NCBI GenBank assembly: GCA_012961725.1
Contig: DTYU01000209.1
Span: forward strand, 1 to 6,217
Length of the DNA: 6,217 nucleotides
Direction: 5' to 3'
From: Desulfotomaculum sp.
GTDB lineage: Bacteria; Bacillota; Desulfotomaculia; Desulfotomaculales; Ammonificaceae
The notes below the pieces were generated by a model, which saw nothing but the letters and a program-made list of their open reading frames with translations, searched no databases and was not told the DNA's origin. Position numbers and translations under genes: made by a program. The first letter of the stretch is position 1, and the number at the start of each line of letters is the position of its first letter. Positions 1 to 6,064 of the stretch are shown one piece after another.

Positions 1-151
1 CTTTGTCCGCATATCTTTCGATAATCTCTCTCGCCTTTTTCTCATCCCAAACAGTAACCCGCTCAACTGACCACGTATTGGACAAGAACCACTCTCTGGC
101 CTTGGCCGGGTAGGCCCGAACGGCAAGAAGGTCATAAGCCTCTGCCACCAC
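1..151 (-). CDS. Partial hypothetical protein, runs off left edge
   Basis: An open frame enters at GTG 149-151 (a second GTG follows at once) and stays open to the window edge, giving about 50 residues that begin VVAEAYDLLAVRAYPAKARE. The segment looks coding: first codon positions are rich in G and A, and the protein is a plausible soluble, charged, mixed helix/strand chain ending DEKKAREIIERYADK. I do not recognise the family. No Shine-Dalgarno sequence precedes the GTG pair. The frame continues directly upstream, after one TAA at 158-160, into the small signal-peptide ORF at 158-370. It may therefore be the rest of a gene broken by a nonsense change rather than a gene with its own start. 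It lies downstream of the lipase on the same strand. The frame is moderately supported; the start and function are not known. Confidence 0.45.
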   Translation of the reverse strand, partial: MVAEAYDLLAVRAYPAKAREWFLSNTWSVERVTVWDEKKAREIIERYADK

Positions 152-157
152 TACCCA

Positions 158-370
158 TTAAGCATCTTCTTCTCGCCCCGGGAAAGGGAGCCAGGGGGTT
201 GTAGAAGGAATTTCAAAACCCCACCGCCCCCACTTGGTCGCCAAAGGCGAGGGAAAGTATCTTGTGACAGCCGGGGCAGCCGCCTCCCGTGTATTTGTGC
301 CAAGGAGGTAAGCAAGCAGGAACAGCATAACGAATGCGCCGCCAACTTTATTTTTCCTCCTTCCCCCCAT
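158..370 (-). CDS. Possible small secreted or membrane protein overlapping the lipase 3' end
   Basis: From ATG 368-370 this frame encodes 70 residues. The start looks like a signal peptide or single membrane helix: a basic stretch MGGRRKNK, a hydrophobic core AFVMLFLLAYLLG, then TREAAA as a possible signal peptidase site. The remaining 40 residues are rich in Pro, Trp and Gly and end GREEDA. The start lies 23 bases inside the end of the lipase gene, which would suit translational coupling, but no properly spaced ribosome binding site is visible; the purines GAAGAG abut the ATG. The frame extends further upstream only to a TTG at 389-391. The TAA at 158-160 is followed in the same frame by the open stretch 1-151, so this may be the 5' half of a broken gene. 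It could also be a chance ORF shadowing the basic lipase tail. Confidence 0.33.
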   Translation of the reverse strand: MGGRRKNKVGGAFVMLFLLAYLLGTNTREAAAPAVTRYFPSPLATKWGRWGFEIPSTTPWLPFPGREEDA

Positions 371-2681
371 CTCTTCGGCGCTTGCGGACAAGGAACAGTA
401 TAAGGAACGCGCCGCCCAGTGTCAGGACCAAGCCGCAGAGTGCTACAAAGAGCAGGCTCCACAGCGGCTCAAAGCCCGCAAGGGGCGAGGAGGACACCGG
501 AGAACTCGACGATGGGGGTGTCTGGGACTTCGGAGAAGGCACAAACTCGGAATGGGTCGGTGAGATACTCACCGTTTCGCCATCAGGGTGGGCTAATTGA
601 CCTTCGGGGTTGGTGGGATCATCAAGTTGTATGGTAAGCTCACTGCCGGGTACGACTTCAGTGTCTTCATAGCCGTGCCAGTGCAAACCGTCATCACAGC
701 CCTGGCTGATGCCCAGCCCTACCGTTCCTTCCTCATCGGCCAAGAATTGGATCGTGATCTTCTGATTTCCCGGCACCAAGATGAACTCGTGCTCCCCTAT
801 CGTATCAGAGAACGCCTCGTACAGCGCTCCCTCAATGCCGATTTCGACTTGGCCGGCTGCATCAAGCCCTACGTGACGGCCCTGATTGTCATAGACATGA
901 ACGTGACCCGGCGAGAAAGTAGTGATAATCGTGACCTTACCGATCCATACTTGGTTATCTGTTAGGTACCGGAGCACGGCATCCCACGCACACCCGTTTG
1001 TGGGTAGGCTGAAATGGTTAGCCGATACAACCTTTGTATGCTTGGGTTTTATCCCTGTGCCGGTGCCCAGGGCACTCGCTTCCAGCACCACTCCATCAGA
1101 TCCACTCTGGGCTACTTGTTCTAAGAATTCTTTGACCATAGACTCCATCGCTGGACGCCAGAATTCGCCGCAGGGGGCTTGCCAGTCGGAGTAGCCTAGG
1201 CGCACAGCGTCGTAACCAACTACTTTCCTCAGCCAGCTCACGAGCGGCTCATTCCCGGCAATGGTGTAGTACTTCGTCTTGGCGTTGACCTGGGTTTGAC
1301 GGGCGGTGAGTAGGTCTATGATGGAGCCGGGATTACCCTTAGCTTGCATTTGCCGCACGGCTTCTCCGAATTCGAGGGCTCCAGGGGCCAGCCCTACTTT
1401 CGTACGAATGTACCCTATGAACCAGTTTATTTCATTTCTGGTTACTTTAGTCTTATCGAATTTCTTGGTGTTGCTATCACAGGCGACGCTGCGATTGGCA
1501 ATAAGGTTTGAGTACCAGTCTGCTACAGGAGAACCCCCATGAGGCGTGCCTAAAGTAATGAGCTTGCGGACTTTGTCGGGGTGAGGGGGAATGGATTGCC
1601 CATCACCCACGATATAGAGGCGAGAGATAAGCCCGCCCATACTGTGGGCTACGATGTCTACACGAGCGGCTTTGATGCCTTCGTCATCCAGTTTCTTCAA
1701 GGCACTGTCTACCCCACTCGCCAAATAGCGCACTGATTGGCGCATATCCTGGTTACTCTTCTTGGGACTGGTGCCGTAATCAACAGTTCCTATGAGGGGA
1801 AACTCACCAGAGCGTGTGAGAAACCTCTCCAGAGGTACCATAGAGCCCTGGTTAGACCATATACCATGAATCAGGACAACCGGAGGGCGTACCACCTTGA
1901 TGTCCACGAAATCGCTCACGATCTGCCCGTCGGGAGTTTCAGCCTTAGCTGTGATCCGGACGGAGAAAGGCCTGTGAAAGATCGCTTTTGGTCTAAAGAC
2001 ACCCTCGGCACTCGTGGGCCCGGTGCGGCGGACAATGAGCTCACCTGGTTCTTCTTCGGTATCCGAGGCCATTTCCCAGGAGACCTGATCGGTTGTGATT
2101 GGATCGGAGACGCGGGTGACGAAGCCGATCTCACTGACCCCGTCGGCTGCCACCCCAACATATGGACTGCCGACCGGGTTGGTGTCGGCCACTTCCAGTT
2201 CTATGGCGGGCGGTGCAGCTCCCTTTCGTGTGCCTGTAAGGGTGCAGCGCACTTCGTACCTAGTGCTTTCAGTGCTGCGGCTTATATCCAATGTCCCGGT
2301 GAAGGAATTGCCATCATCGCTAAGGACGAGAACACCGTTGTAAGCATACCCGTGCATTTGCCAAAATTTAGGGCCTTTAGAAATCAACAGTTTCTGGCCG
2401 TCGACTGTTCCCTCCCAGACCACCTGGCCGCTGACCGGGTAAAGCGCGACAGCATGGGAGCCTGTTACGGAGATATAAATGTCATCCGTCCGATCAGAGG
2501 TGCGAGAGACGGAGCCGCTATCGGTATGTTCGGTGGTTTCGCAGTGTTCCTGGACCGACCAATCGCCCTCAAACGTCGCTTGAGAGGGAGGTTGCTCAGC
2601 GTAGACGGAAGGGATGACCGACACGGTCAGCAACAGGCCGACCAACATTAATCTCATTAACATTGCTAACATACGTTTCAT
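348..2681 (-). CDS. Cell-surface alpha/beta-hydrolase (lipase/esterase type) with C-terminal membrane anchor
   Basis: The product is 777 residues when started at ATG 2679-2681. This start is chosen because it puts a clean signal peptide first (residues 1-28, ending IPSVYA); an in-frame GTG at 2736-2738 would add 19 polar residues in front. Both starts have poor ribosome binding sites. A beta domain follows (about 37-152, with Cys47 and Cys146 as a possible disulfide), then an Ig-like beta segment (about 158-263). The hydrolase domain (about 267-577) has the oxyanion-region HGIW at 272, the nucleophile elbow AHSMGG with Ser347, LGTPHGG at 377, a probable acid Asp529 in GSDGVV, and His556 in ANHFSL. 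These features match the triacylglycerol lipase/PGAP1-like hydrolase superfamily, so hydrolysis of an ester outside the membrane is likely; the substrate is unknown. A second beta domain with HVHVYD (about 581-687), a Pro/Ser-rich spacer (707-736), one membrane helix (740-765) and a basic tail RKRRRDGGKEEK complete an externally displayed enzyme. It is third in a co-oriented row. Confidence 0.9.
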   Translation of the reverse strand: MKRMLAMLMRLMLVGLLLTVSVIPSVYAEQPPSQATFEGDWSVQEHCETTEHTDSGSVSRTSDRTDDIYISVTGSHAVALYPVSGQVVWEGTVDGQKLLISKGPKFWQMHGYAYNGVLVLSDDGNSFTGTLDISRSTESTRYEVRCTLTGTRKGAAPPAIELEVADTNPVGSPYVGVAADGVSEIGFVTRVSDPITTDQVSWEMASDTEEEPGELIVRRTGPTSAEGVFRPKAIFHRPFSVRITAKAETPDGQIVSDFVDIKVVRPPVVLIHGIWSNQGSMVPLERFLTRSGEFPLIGTVDYGTSPKKSNQDMRQSVRYLASGVDSALKKLDDEGIKAARVDIVAHSMGGLISRLYIVGDGQSIPPHPDKVRKLITLGTPHGGSPVADWYSNLIANRSVACDSNTKKFDKTKVTRNEINWFIGYIRTKVGLAPGALEFGEAVRQMQAKGNPGSIIDLLTARQTQVNAKTKYYTIAGNEPLVSWLRKVVGYDAVRLGYSDWQAPCGEFWRPAMESMVKEFLEQVAQSGSDGVVLEASALGTGTGIKPKHTKVVSANHFSLPTNGCAWDAVLRYLTDNQVWIGKVTIITTFSPGHVHVYDNQGRHVGLDAAGQVEIGIEGALYEAFSDTIGEHEFILVPGNQKITIQFLADEEGTVGLGISQGCDDGLHWHGYEDTEVVPGSELTIQLDDPTNPEGQLAHPDGETVSISPTHSEFVPSPKSQTPPSSSSPVSSSPLAGFEPLWSLLFVALCGLVLTLGGAFLILFLVRKRRRDGGKEEK

Positions 2682-2822
2682 ATCATATCTTTGCCTAATA
2701 GGCTCTACATAGCTTACACACTGGCTTTTACAGGGCACCTTGGGCCCTCATGTGGCCCTTTTGTCGGAGTTTTGAAAAGCCCTGGGTTGTAGTGTTAAGG
2801 GCATGTCGAGCACCTAGTGCTT
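2682..2822 (-). other. 141-bp intergenic spacer upstream of the lipase with several short dyads
   Basis: This gap separates the 183-residue membrane protein from the lipase. It holds AGCAC-CTA-GTGCT (2809-2821), overlapping the previous stop codon, and GGGCC-7nt-GGCCC (2742-2758). It also holds an overlapping alternative pairing, AGGGC (2732-2736) with GCCCT (2744-2748). On the transcribed minus strand neither hairpin is followed by a T run, so neither is a good terminator for these genes. Mutually exclusive pairings could allow attenuation, but this is speculative. No convincing promoter was found, and the Shine-Dalgarno before the lipase ATG is weak. Confidence 0.4.
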
Positions 2823-3374
2823 TTACTGCCCCTGACCAGTGGTTTCCGGCGAACGCTCCAAATCCTTGATTTGGCGGGCCAGATGCGTCATTCCTTCAAG
2901 AATCTCGCCAGCATCTTTTGAGACATAGGGGTACACCATGACAGCCTCACGAGCTGTGATAACGATGTTGGAGCCGCGCGAAATCTCTTTCTGTACGGGA
3001 AGACCGTGTTTCATCTTAATGGCCGTCACATTGTTTATGTCCAGCCCAGACCAACCCGCATCGCCTGAAAGCGATGTCAGCAATGTCCCAATGCCAGCTT
3101 CGTTACTGCTGTACACGCCGATCTCTGTGTCATAGCCCTGAAAGCTGCCACGAAGCCGATTATAGGCGCCGTGTTTTTCAACTACTTTCAGGCCGGACTG
3201 ACGAGCAACCTCATTGAACACTTGATCTATTTGTTTCTTGCTGCCTCGCATCCACCAAAACGCACCGGCGTACACCAGCGTCATGAATAACCCCACCACA
3301 GGGTGGATGAAGTAACAAAGGACAAGCCCACCTAACAGCAACAGAGCAAGTAATAAATATCCGAAGGTTTTCAT
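2823..3374 (-). CDS. Membrane protein of unknown function with N-terminal two-helix hairpin
   Basis: The product is 183 residues, starting at ATG 3372-3374 behind a good ribosome binding site (AAGGAG at 3382-3387, 7-base spacer). Residues 5-22 and about 25-42 are two hydrophobic segments separated by a very short turn near His24-Pro25. The basic residues just after the second helix (MRGSKK) suggest that both ends face the cytoplasm. Residues 47-171 form a soluble domain containing LRGSFQGYDTEIGVYSS, a strand pattern, followed by more strands around NIVITAREAVMVYPYV. A helix (DAGEILEGMTHLARQIKDLE) and a short polar tail complete it. I recognise no catalytic motif and cannot assign a family. 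The gene starts 41 bases after the propeller-protein gene with no terminator between, so the two are very probably cotranscribed. A role in supporting or sensing the envelope proteins encoded on either side is possible but unproven. Confidence 0.85.
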   Translation of the reverse strand: MKTFGYLLLALLLLGGLVLCYFIHPVVGLFMTLVYAGAFWWMRGSKKQIDQVFNEVARQSGLKVVEKHGAYNRLRGSFQGYDTEIGVYSSNEAGIGTLLTSLSGDAGWSGLDINNVTAIKMKHGLPVQKEISRGSNIVITAREAVMVYPYVSKDAGEILEGMTHLARQIKDLERSPETTGQGQ

Positions 3375-3381
3375 AACCTCA

Positions 3382-3387
3382 CTCCTT
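3382..3387 (-). promoter_or_regulatory. Ribosome binding site of the 183-residue membrane protein
   Basis: AAGGAG on the minus strand lies 7 bases before the ATG at 3372-3374, inside the 41-bp gap to the upstream gene. It fixes the start codon of the downstream gene. Confidence 0.8.
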
Positions 3388-3415
3388 TCTCAGTATACAA
3401 GACTTTGCGATGACT

Positions 3416-5371
3416 TTAAGAAAAAGGTTCATAGGTGAGAGCAATCACATACTCCGCCTGGATCATTCCTCCCAGGTCGACCTCGTTCTTTTCGATGTTT
3501 TCCACGTAGACTTTGTAAACCTTGCTGTCCCTACCCTTCACAAGGTATGTGTGCCCTGCCTGGAGGTCAGCCTCGCCGAACTCTCCGTAGGTATAGACGA
3601 CCTCATCAGGAGAAACCTTGCCCATGTCAATGATCCGCTCGTGTACATGGGGATGCGGCATCCAGGGAACAACGAAGAGATCCGCCTTTTCGTAGTCGTT
3701 CGTATACTCTGCTGAGGAGAAGATAAAGCCGTCTTTCTCGTCAGTGATAAGGGTAAATGCCCCGCTTCCCACAGCGGCTTGTGGCTTTTCATTCTGGCTC
3801 TTGGTTTCTGTAGGGTAAAATACCCCTCCTGTGTCCACCCTGCCTGTGTTCTTAGTGTCATGCTGAAATTTTGGCCAGGGGGTGGAAGCAAGGCTGCCCG
3901 AACCGTATATTGCATACAGGTAGTTGTCAGCTCCACCGGTATAGATCGTCCCATCAGCACCTATTGTAGGAGTGTAGAATACCACCCCTATGACGGTGTA
4001 CTCCCACTTGAGCGTGCCGTCGGGATTCAGGGCAAGGAAACTCCCGCCGGATGAAGGGATATAGATCGTCCCATCAGACCCAATTGCTGGAACCCCTCTG
4101 GCGCCATCAGACCGCCACTTGAAGCTGCCGTCGGGGTTCAGAGCAAGAAGGGCCCGCGTCTGGGTCCCATATAATCCACTATAAGTATACGCAATATAGA
4201 TCGTCCCATCAGACCCGATGACAGGCGATGCGTTTATATGTCCTCCGGTATCGTACCGCCACTTGAGGGTGCCGTCGGGATTCAGAGCATAGAAATAGTG
4301 GTCCCATGCTCCGAAGTAGATCGTCCCATCAGAACCGATTGCAGGGGAAGCGCTCACCGTTCCTCCAATTTCATGCTTCCATTTGAAGGTGCCGTTGGGA
4401 TTTACCGCATAAAAGTATTCATCATTGATCCAGTAATTCTCTGATGCTCCGAAGTAGATTGTCCCATCAGACCCCACCGCAGGAGAACCGTAGATAGCAG
4501 GCAGGTCGCCTTCCACCTCATACTGCCAGCTGAGGGTGCCGTTGGGGCTTAGGGCATAGAGGTGGTTGCCTAATGGGATTACATAAATCGTCCCGTCAGA
4601 CCCGATCGCAACAGAAGTGCCCGAAGATATTGAGAAGCCCTCTTCATCCTTATATTTCCACTTGAGGGTACCGTCGGGGTTCAGGGCATAGAGGTAGTGG
4701 GTATACAGATCCTCCGCTCCTCCGAAATAGATCGTCCCATCAGAACCGATTGCAGGGGGGGTCTGCACTGAGCGTCCAACTTCATAACGCCAGTTGAGGG
4801 TGCCGTCGGGATTCAGCGCGTAGAGGCAGCCGTCCTCTGAACCGGCATAAATCGTTCCGTCAGAGCCGATTGCAGGGCAGTGACGGATATAGCCTCCAGT
4901 CTCGTACTTCCACTTGAGAGTACCTTCCATCCCAGCGGCGCTTGGCTCTGCCGAGGTGATGACGACAGTCCGGGTTTCGCCAATCCACTCCACGCCTGCC
5001 CCCAGGGACTCCGAAACGAACCGCAGGGGGACCAGAGTTCTGCCGCTCACTATTTTCGCGGGAACGTCCAACTCAATCGGCGTCCCATCCCTGTAAGGCG
5101 TCTTGGCGCCGATGGTCAGTATGACAGTCGTACCGTTCTTGACGGCCGTGACGGTCCTGGTGGAACCGTCCCAGCTTACTTCCGCACCGAGTGCCTCGAA
5201 GATCCCCCGGAGGGGTACCAGCGTGCGGCCTCCTTCGATCGTCGGGGGGACATCGAACGAAAGCTGCCCGCCATCAAGAAACACTTTCGGTGCCGCCGAA
5301 GCAGTTACCGTGAAGGCAAAAAAGAACAAGCTCATCATCGCAGCGATACAAACAAAACGTCTGAGGTTCAT
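3416..5371 (-). CDS. Secreted stalk-domain protein with eight-repeat PQQ-like beta-propeller
   Basis: The product is 651 residues, starting at ATG 5369-5371 behind a strong AGGAGGA site. A signal peptide covers about residues 1-27 (basic MNLRR, core IAAMMSLFFFAFTV, then TASAA). Residues about 30-139 hold two copies of the copper amine oxidase N-terminal-like (stalk) domain, each with GRTLVPLR and then alternating strands with W-x-G-x-TRTV. Such domains are common in Firmicutes secreted proteins and do not imply amine oxidase activity. Residues about 149-510 hold eight blades marked by GSDGTIY (169, 209, 257, 300, 346, 386, 431; GADGTIY at 471). Seven of these are followed by a variant of ALNPDGTLKW; the block closes with PWPKFQHDTKNTGR. 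This is the quinoprotein/PQQ-like repeat pattern and predicts an eight-bladed propeller. No bound cofactor or enzyme activity can be inferred. Residues 513-651 form an unassigned C-terminal domain with HPHVH at 573-577. It probably acts outside the membrane in ligand binding or scaffolding, and it is the first intact gene of the row. Confidence 0.92.
   Translation of the reverse strand: MNLRRFVCIAAMMSLFFFAFTVTASAAPKVFLDGGQLSFDVPPTIEGGRTLVPLRGIFEALGAEVSWDGSTRTVTAVKNGTTVILTIGAKTPYRDGTPIELDVPAKIVSGRTLVPLRFVSESLGAGVEWIGETRTVVITSAEPSAAGMEGTLKWKYETGGYIRHCPAIGSDGTIYAGSEDGCLYALNPDGTLNWRYEVGRSVQTPPAIGSDGTIYFGGAEDLYTHYLYALNPDGTLKWKYKDEEGFSISSGTSVAIGSDGTIYVIPLGNHLYALSPNGTLSWQYEVEGDLPAIYGSPAVGSDGTIYFGASENYWINDEYFYAVNPNGTFKWKHEIGGTVSASPAIGSDGTIYFGAWDHYFYALNPDGTLKWRYDTGGHINASPVIGSDGTIYIAYTYSGLYGTQTRALLALNPDGSFKWRSDGARGVPAIGSDGTIYIPSSGGSFLALNPDGTLKWEYTVIGVVFYTPTIGADGTIYTGGADNYLYAIYGSGSLASTPWPKFQHDTKNTGRVDTGGVFYPTETKSQNEKPQAAVGSGAFTLITDEKDGFIFSSAEYTNDYEKADLFVVPWMPHPHVHERIIDMGKVSPDEVVYTYGEFGEADLQAGHTYLVKGRDSKVYKVYVENIEKNEVDLGGMIQAEYVIALTYEPFS
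3942..4870 (-). repeat. Eight coding repeats of the beta-propeller
   Basis: Eight units of 40-48 codons each contain a near-identical plus-strand core of the form tagatcgtcccatcag, the complement of codons for DGTIY and neighbours. Most also carry gccgtcggg-attcag (complement of LNPDGT). The cores differ by only a few mostly synonymous bases, while the sequence between them differs in length and residues. The repeat is part of the gene and is not a CRISPR array. Confidence 0.9.
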
Positions 5372-5377
5372 ATGCAG

Positions 5378-5384
5378 TCCTCCT
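5378..5384 (-). promoter_or_regulatory. Strong ribosome binding site of the propeller-protein gene
   Basis: AGGAGGA on the minus strand, with GGAGG seven bases before the ATG at 5369-5371, is a near-consensus Shine-Dalgarno sequence and fixes the start of the 651-residue protein. Confidence 0.85.
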
Positions 5385-5401
5385 AACCTTATTTTGAAAA
5401 G

Positions 5402-5435
5402 TTTTCAGCGTGCTGAAAAGATTTCCTGCTGGAAA
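5402..5435 (-). promoter_or_regulatory. Two tandem dyads upstream of the propeller-protein gene
   Basis: A perfect 8-bp inverted repeat TTTTCAGC-GT-GCTGAAAA (5402-5419) is followed two bases later by TTTCC-TGCT-GGAAA (5422-5435). On the minus strand they lie between an eight-T run (5438-5445) and the ribosome binding site. The two-base centre of the first is too tight for a stable RNA hairpin of full arm length and suits a dimeric repressor site better. The second could form a small hairpin. TGAAAAG also recurs directly at 5395-5401 and 5414-5420. No clear -35/-10 pair was found nearby, so whether the site acts on DNA or RNA is open. Confidence 0.45.
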
Positions 5436-5447
5436 ACAAAAAAAAGC

Positions 5448-5861
5448 TTAATCTCGCTGCAAAAACCGCGTGGAATTGACCATTTTAGAGCGAAACCTGA
5501 TCCAGCCCGGCCTTGAGGAGGGACTTGGCGCTTCTGTACGAAAGAGCTGTCCCCGTGACACTTCCCCATGGCAAACCCGGCTTAACCCTTGAACCTTCAC
5601 CTCGTCGAGTAGGGCGCTGAACTCCGCCAAGGTGGACACCTTAAGGCTGCGCCTGTGTAAGGAGATCAACACCGCTACTTCTTCCACTGCCTCGAGCTTC
5701 TTAGCTATCTCCGGCCCTATCACACCGAAACGCTCGTTCAGGACCTCAACAATGCCTTCCCGCCGACTCTTTTCCAGGCCCTTTTCCATGCCTTCCCTGA
5801 TCTAGTCCTGGACAATGCTTGCTTCCCGCGAAATAGCAATTTCCTCCTTGGAAAATCCATA
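5448..5861 (-). pseudogene. Decayed Rpn/YhgA-like (PD-(D/E)XK nuclease / putative transposase) C-terminal remnant
   Basis: Reading the minus strand from 5861 gives YGFSKEEIAISREASIVQD, then an in-frame TAG at 5802-5804. The same frame continues IREGMEKGLEKSRREGIVEV and LNERFGVIGPEIAKKLEAVE, then LHRRSLKVSTLAEFSALLDE. The EKGxEKxRREG stretch followed by a short helical domain ending in an EF-x-ALL-type segment is typical of the C-terminal part of Rpn family recombination-promoting nuclease / putative transposase proteins. Similarity spans the stop codon, so the stop looks like a nonsense mutation. A TAA at 5862-5864 ends the frame upstream, and the N-terminal nuclease core is absent. After about 5598 the frame runs on for 50 residues of poor-quality sequence to TAA 5448-5450, probably non-coding. 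ATG 5787-5789 could make a 113-residue fragment, but it lacks a good ribosome binding site. Family assignment is from memory of the motif. Confidence 0.72.
5534..5561 (-). repeat. Possible dispersed-repeat fragment (GTGTCACGGGGACAG type)
   Basis: On the minus strand this reads GTGTCACGGGGACAGCTCTT followed by TCGTACAG. It resembles the recurring TGTCAC-GGGGAC-x-G-T/C-TCTT sequence that I associate with REP-type or IS200-like transposase elements of Clostridia. It sits just after the natural end of the nuclease-like domain and accounts for the odd tail of that frame. The match is recalled, not searched, and no transposase gene is present. Confidence 0.35.
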
Positions 5862-5864
5862 TTA

Positions 5865-6064
5865 TAACCAATTTGGAGTCAAAAAGTTTGAAAGGCTGCT
5901 GCCGTTATCCCCAAGGCGCGCTCTGCGCAGTGCCGCCTACGCGGACACGGCGAAGGCGAGGCAAGCGAACAGGCTACGCGAGTGCGCCGGTAACAGTCAT
6001 CAAGCAAAGTTGACATCTAACTCGGACACCATCTTTGCCTTTGGACTGCTCTTTCTCCGTGCGC
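5865..6064. other. Non-coding stretch of about 200 bp between the pseudogene and the palindrome cluster
   Basis: No credible coding frame is seen on either strand. The segment 5911-5995 is GC-rich and full of short self-complementary pieces, such as GCGC-GCTCT-GCGC (5916-5928) and CCGC-CTAC-GCGG (5933-5944). It also has GGCGAAGGCGAGGC-like purine repeats. A plus-strand frame spans the area (5815-6189), but its product is Arg/Ala-rich low-complexity sequence expected from GC-rich DNA. It is probably eroded mobile or repetitive DNA that replaced the middle of an older gene. Confidence 0.5.

Noticed and set aside
1737..2651. A 304-codon open frame on the plus strand
   Set aside because: It lies wholly antisense to the lipase gene, which has recognisable domains and a catalytic motif. 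The plus-strand product shows no family features and has no ribosome binding site that I could see.
2742..2762. GGGCC-GGCCC hairpin followed by TTTT as a terminator
   Set aside because: The T run follows the hairpin only in the plus direction, where no gene ends; on the transcribed strand there is no T run.
3393..3398. TATACT as a -10 box for the 183-residue membrane protein
   Set aside because: A start site there would fall at the ribosome binding site itself, and the -35 candidate matches poorly. Cotranscription with the upstream gene is more likely.
3942..4870. Regularly spaced near-identical repeats that could suggest a CRISPR array
   Set aside because: Repeat units of 40-48 codons are in frame inside a signal-peptide-bearing protein and encode propeller blades; spacing is too long and repeats too degenerate for CRISPR.
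5802..5804. TAG read as a recoded sense codon (for example pyrrolysine)
   Set aside because: Nothing nearby suggests recoding, and the gene also lacks its N-terminal core, so ordinary decay is the simpler explanation.
5861..5866. Perfect TATAAT on the minus strand, upstream of the pseudogene
   Set aside because: No acceptable -35 hexamer stands 16-18 bases upstream. The bases also overlap the last family-like codons of the pseudogene.
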